Shown piece after piece: positions 62,325 to 64,000 of a stretch of 64,000 nt of DNA. The stretch is from Balneola sp. Its GTDB lineage: Bacteria > Bacteroidota > Rhodothermia > Balneolales > Balneolaceae. The stretch covers positions 62,001 to 126,000 of the forward strand of contig JAEPNB010000001.1 in NCBI GenBank assembly GCA_017643645.1. Reading direction: 5' to 3'. Both the position numbers and the translations under genes were made by a program. Below the pieces are notes generated by a model, which was given only the letters and a program-made list of their open reading frames with translations, had not been told where the DNA came from and made no database searches. Numbering within the stretch: the first letter of the stretch is position 1; each line of letters opens with the position of its first letter.

Positions 62325-64000
62325 TTAATTCAAGAATTGATCAAATGTTAGAGAGAAGTAGTAGATAGCTCCTAAAGTAGGATTCCCAAAAGAGGTCTCA
62401 TATTTTTCATTAAGGATGTTACTACCACCAAGTTTAAGTATGGTATTTGCTGATGGAATTTTATAGCTCACCTGTGCATCGAAAGTACCATAAGCCGGTA
62501 CTACACCATCTCCGAAGGAGGAATCCCAGTAATAAGCATCCTGCCATCTATATACCATATTGAAACCAATATTTTCTATTACATTTCTATTCTCAAGTCG
62601 AACATTATATCTCCATTTCGGAGTGTTGTAACTGGAACGGAAACCTTGATCTCTAAGATCTTGCTCACTTATTAGTTCATTATAAGCTACGTTACCACCT
62701 AACTTATAGCCTCCATCGAATGAATAGTCTAAACTTACTCCCCATCCTTGAGATTCAACAGTACCATCAGCATTAATATCAAAACCGAATTCCTGTGTTT
62801 CAACTTCCCCTTGAATAATAGCATCCTTACCATCATCGCTTGTGGAATTAAAAGAACCCGGGTCTTCCGTTAATCCCTCCGGAATTCCTTGTACAAATTG
62901 TATTTCAGCTATAAAATCAGTGTACTGGCTGTAATAGTAATACGCATCAACGAGTAATCTGTCCGTTAGAAAGCCTTTATAGCCCACTTCATAGGTGCTG
63001 ATTTTTTCTGTTTTGAAATCGTCGAATTCAACAGGATTGCCCAATAGAACTCGAGCTGCTGCTTCATCACCGCTCTCATTGAATTCAGCTCTTGCAGCTG
63101 CTACATTTTGAGCACTATATACCCTGTTTGACTCGAAACGATAGCGATCAACTAAATCCTGATTGCTACCAATAAGCAATCTGGTTACAACATCAAGTTT
63201 AATAAATTGATCCTGAGTAGTCGGCATTCTAAATCCATTTTGGAAAGAAGCTCTGAAATTATGACGATCTGCTAAAGTGTATAATGCAGAAACTCTTGGT
63301 GAAAACTGACCGTCGAAGTATTCGTTTTTATCATATCTCACAGAAGCAGACAAATTAAGTTTATCTTCCATCAGATTCTTAGATCCTTGAAGATAAGCAC
63401 CCCACTCGTTGATGCCATACTCATCACCATTATCGTCTAGTGCAAAAAGAGTTCCTTCCGAATTAAGTGCATATATACGGTAATTTACCCCACCTATTAG
63501 CTCTAGGGTTTCAGGATCAACCACGTTTGAAAAGTTGTATAAACCTTCAAAATGATACATATCGGATTTATCTAAGAATTTCGCTCCACCTTCTGAGATA
63601 GGTGTAGCTCTTAAATTTGCCTCTAATTGGTTGAAATTATCAGAACCCGGAGTAAAGCCATCGTTTGGATCATTTGGATCACCTATTTGGTTTGCCCTTG
63701 CAGTTGCTTGTGCTTGTGTATGTGCCTCTTCAACTGAGGCACCCTGTGATCTTGCTCCTAAAAATGTCTCAAAATAAGGAGTTAGATATGCAACCTGATT
63801 AATTCTGGTAGCTACTGTATTTGCTGCATAAGAATCTCCTGCGTCTTCCTGAGTTGTATATGCTCTTAAAAAGAAATTGGGATTTCTAAGTTCTAACTTT
63901 GCAGTCCAAATATTGAAATCATCCAATACGAAACGATCGTTTGCTGTGTATACCGTACTACCAAACCCTGTGTTATATTGCCCCAGAATTTCGTAGTTAT
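62325..64000 (-). CDS. TonB-dependent receptor, C-terminal part (cut by window end)
   Basis: The frame is open to the last base of the window, so the 5' part with the plug is missing; about 558 residues of the beta-barrel are present. Barrel features are alternating strands such as NLSASVRYDKNEYFDGQFSP, FRASFQNGFRMPTTQDQF, KISTYEVGYKGFLTDRLLVD and the closing AIYYFSLTFDQF. Relatives of this kind import large or scarce substrates across the outer membrane using TonB. It precedes the SGNH lipoprotein by 15 bases, in the order receptor then surface lipoprotein. Confidence 0.9.
   Translation of the reverse strand, partial: NYEILGQYNTGFGSTVYTANDRFVLDDFNIWTAKLELRNPNFFLRAYTTQEDAGDSYAANTVATRINQVAYLTPYFETFLGARSQGASVEEAHTQAQATARANQIGDPNDPNDGFTPGSDNFNQLEANLRATPISEGGAKFLDKSDMYHFEGLYNFSNVVDPETLELIGGVNYRIYALNSEGTLFALDDNGDEYGINEWGAYLQGSKNLMEDKLNLSASVRYDKNEYFDGQFSPRVSALYTLADRHNFRASFQNGFRMPTTQDQFIKLDVVTRLLIGSNQDLVDRYRFESNRVYSAQNVAAARAEFNESGDEAAARVLLGNPVEFDDFKTEKISTYEVGYKGFLTDRLLVDAYYYYSQYTDFIAEIQFVQGIPEGLTEDPGSFNSTSDDGKDAIIQGEVETQEFGFDINADGTVESQGWGVSLDYSFDGGYKLGGNVAYNELISEQDLRDQGFRSSYNTPKWRYNVRLENRNVIENIGFNMVYRWQDAYYWDSSFGDGVVPAYGTFDAQVSYKIPSANTILKLGGSNILNEKYETSFGNPTLGAIYYFSLTFDQFLN

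Noticed and set aside
1-64000. CRISPR arrays, tRNA or rRNA genes, insertion sequences, prophage
   Set aside because: I saw no regularly spaced direct repeats, no tRNA TPsiC-like GGTTCRANTCC stretch, no rRNA sequence and no transposase or phage structural protein.

Overview
The window looks like chromosomal DNA of a member of the Balneolota/Rhodothermota branch of the FCB group (Balneola- or Gracilimonas-like). This is inferred from the low GC content, three secreted proteins ending in the NYPNPFNPTT-type C-terminal module that type IX secretion systems recognise, Bacteroidetes-style promoters (TTG, 16-17 bases, TAnnTTTG), mostly weak Shine-Dalgarno sequences, and families typical of the group (DUF3098, DUF3108, DUF4382, a LuxC/LuxE-like pair, a TonB receptor with a lipoprotein). 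No rRNA, tRNA, CRISPR array, prophage or insertion sequence was seen. Most of the window is densely packed core metabolism.

Layout. 1-8.5 kb: the end of argD, a TlpA-like lipoprotein, small envelope proteins, the YffB-DUF3108-dut operon, a 57-residue DUF1508 gene at 4447-4620, OsmC, an acetamidase/formamidase-like lipoprotein, mscL, a VOC protein and a DUF4382 lipoprotein. 8.5-15.6 kb: hisE, an ECF sigma factor with an overlapping membrane protein, gltB and hisF. 15.7-22.5 kb: acyl-ACP thioesterase, aldo/keto reductase, a large T9SS-type secreted protein, a dicarboxylate/amino-acid symporter, and the DUF92 and DUF3098 membrane proteins. 22.6-31.6 kb: a maf-TPR-GATase-like operon, mazG, citrate synthase, and a receiver/five-PAS/HisKA_2 kinase. 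31.7-38 kb: leuS and a pair of unknown envelope proteins. 38-45.8 kb: a minus-strand gene train gatB - TlpA-like - tpiA - purD - NHL - luxE-like - luxC-like. 45.9-50.7 kb: two tandem paralogous T9SS-type proteins and the agmatine-to-putrescine genes. 50.9-58 kb: pckA, a PIN-domain toxin-antitoxin pair, prfA, a four-helix-bundle protein, purK and purE, and an unknown exported protein. 58-64 kb: an RRM protein, YbjQ, dnaJ-grpE, and an SGNH-hydrolase lipoprotein behind a TonB-dependent receptor that runs off the window.

How the genes work together. The strongest unexplained signal is a shared 12-base sequence, AAAAGCGCTT(C/A)C, with a perfect AAGCGCTT palindrome of LacI-family operator type. It occurs in the leader regions of gltB, citrate synthase and pckA, and I found no other intergenic copy by eye. 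It suggests one regulator joining glutamate synthesis, TCA-cycle entry and gluconeogenesis. Other points worth attention are a LuxC/LuxE-like acyl-reduction pair at the end of a housekeeping gene train, with a repeat-derived in-frame insertion beside the LuxE nucleotide-binding motif; paired palindromes in front of the toxin-antitoxin operon; mosaic T9SS paralogues; and a thioredoxin-fold lipoprotein that has lost its CxxC motif.
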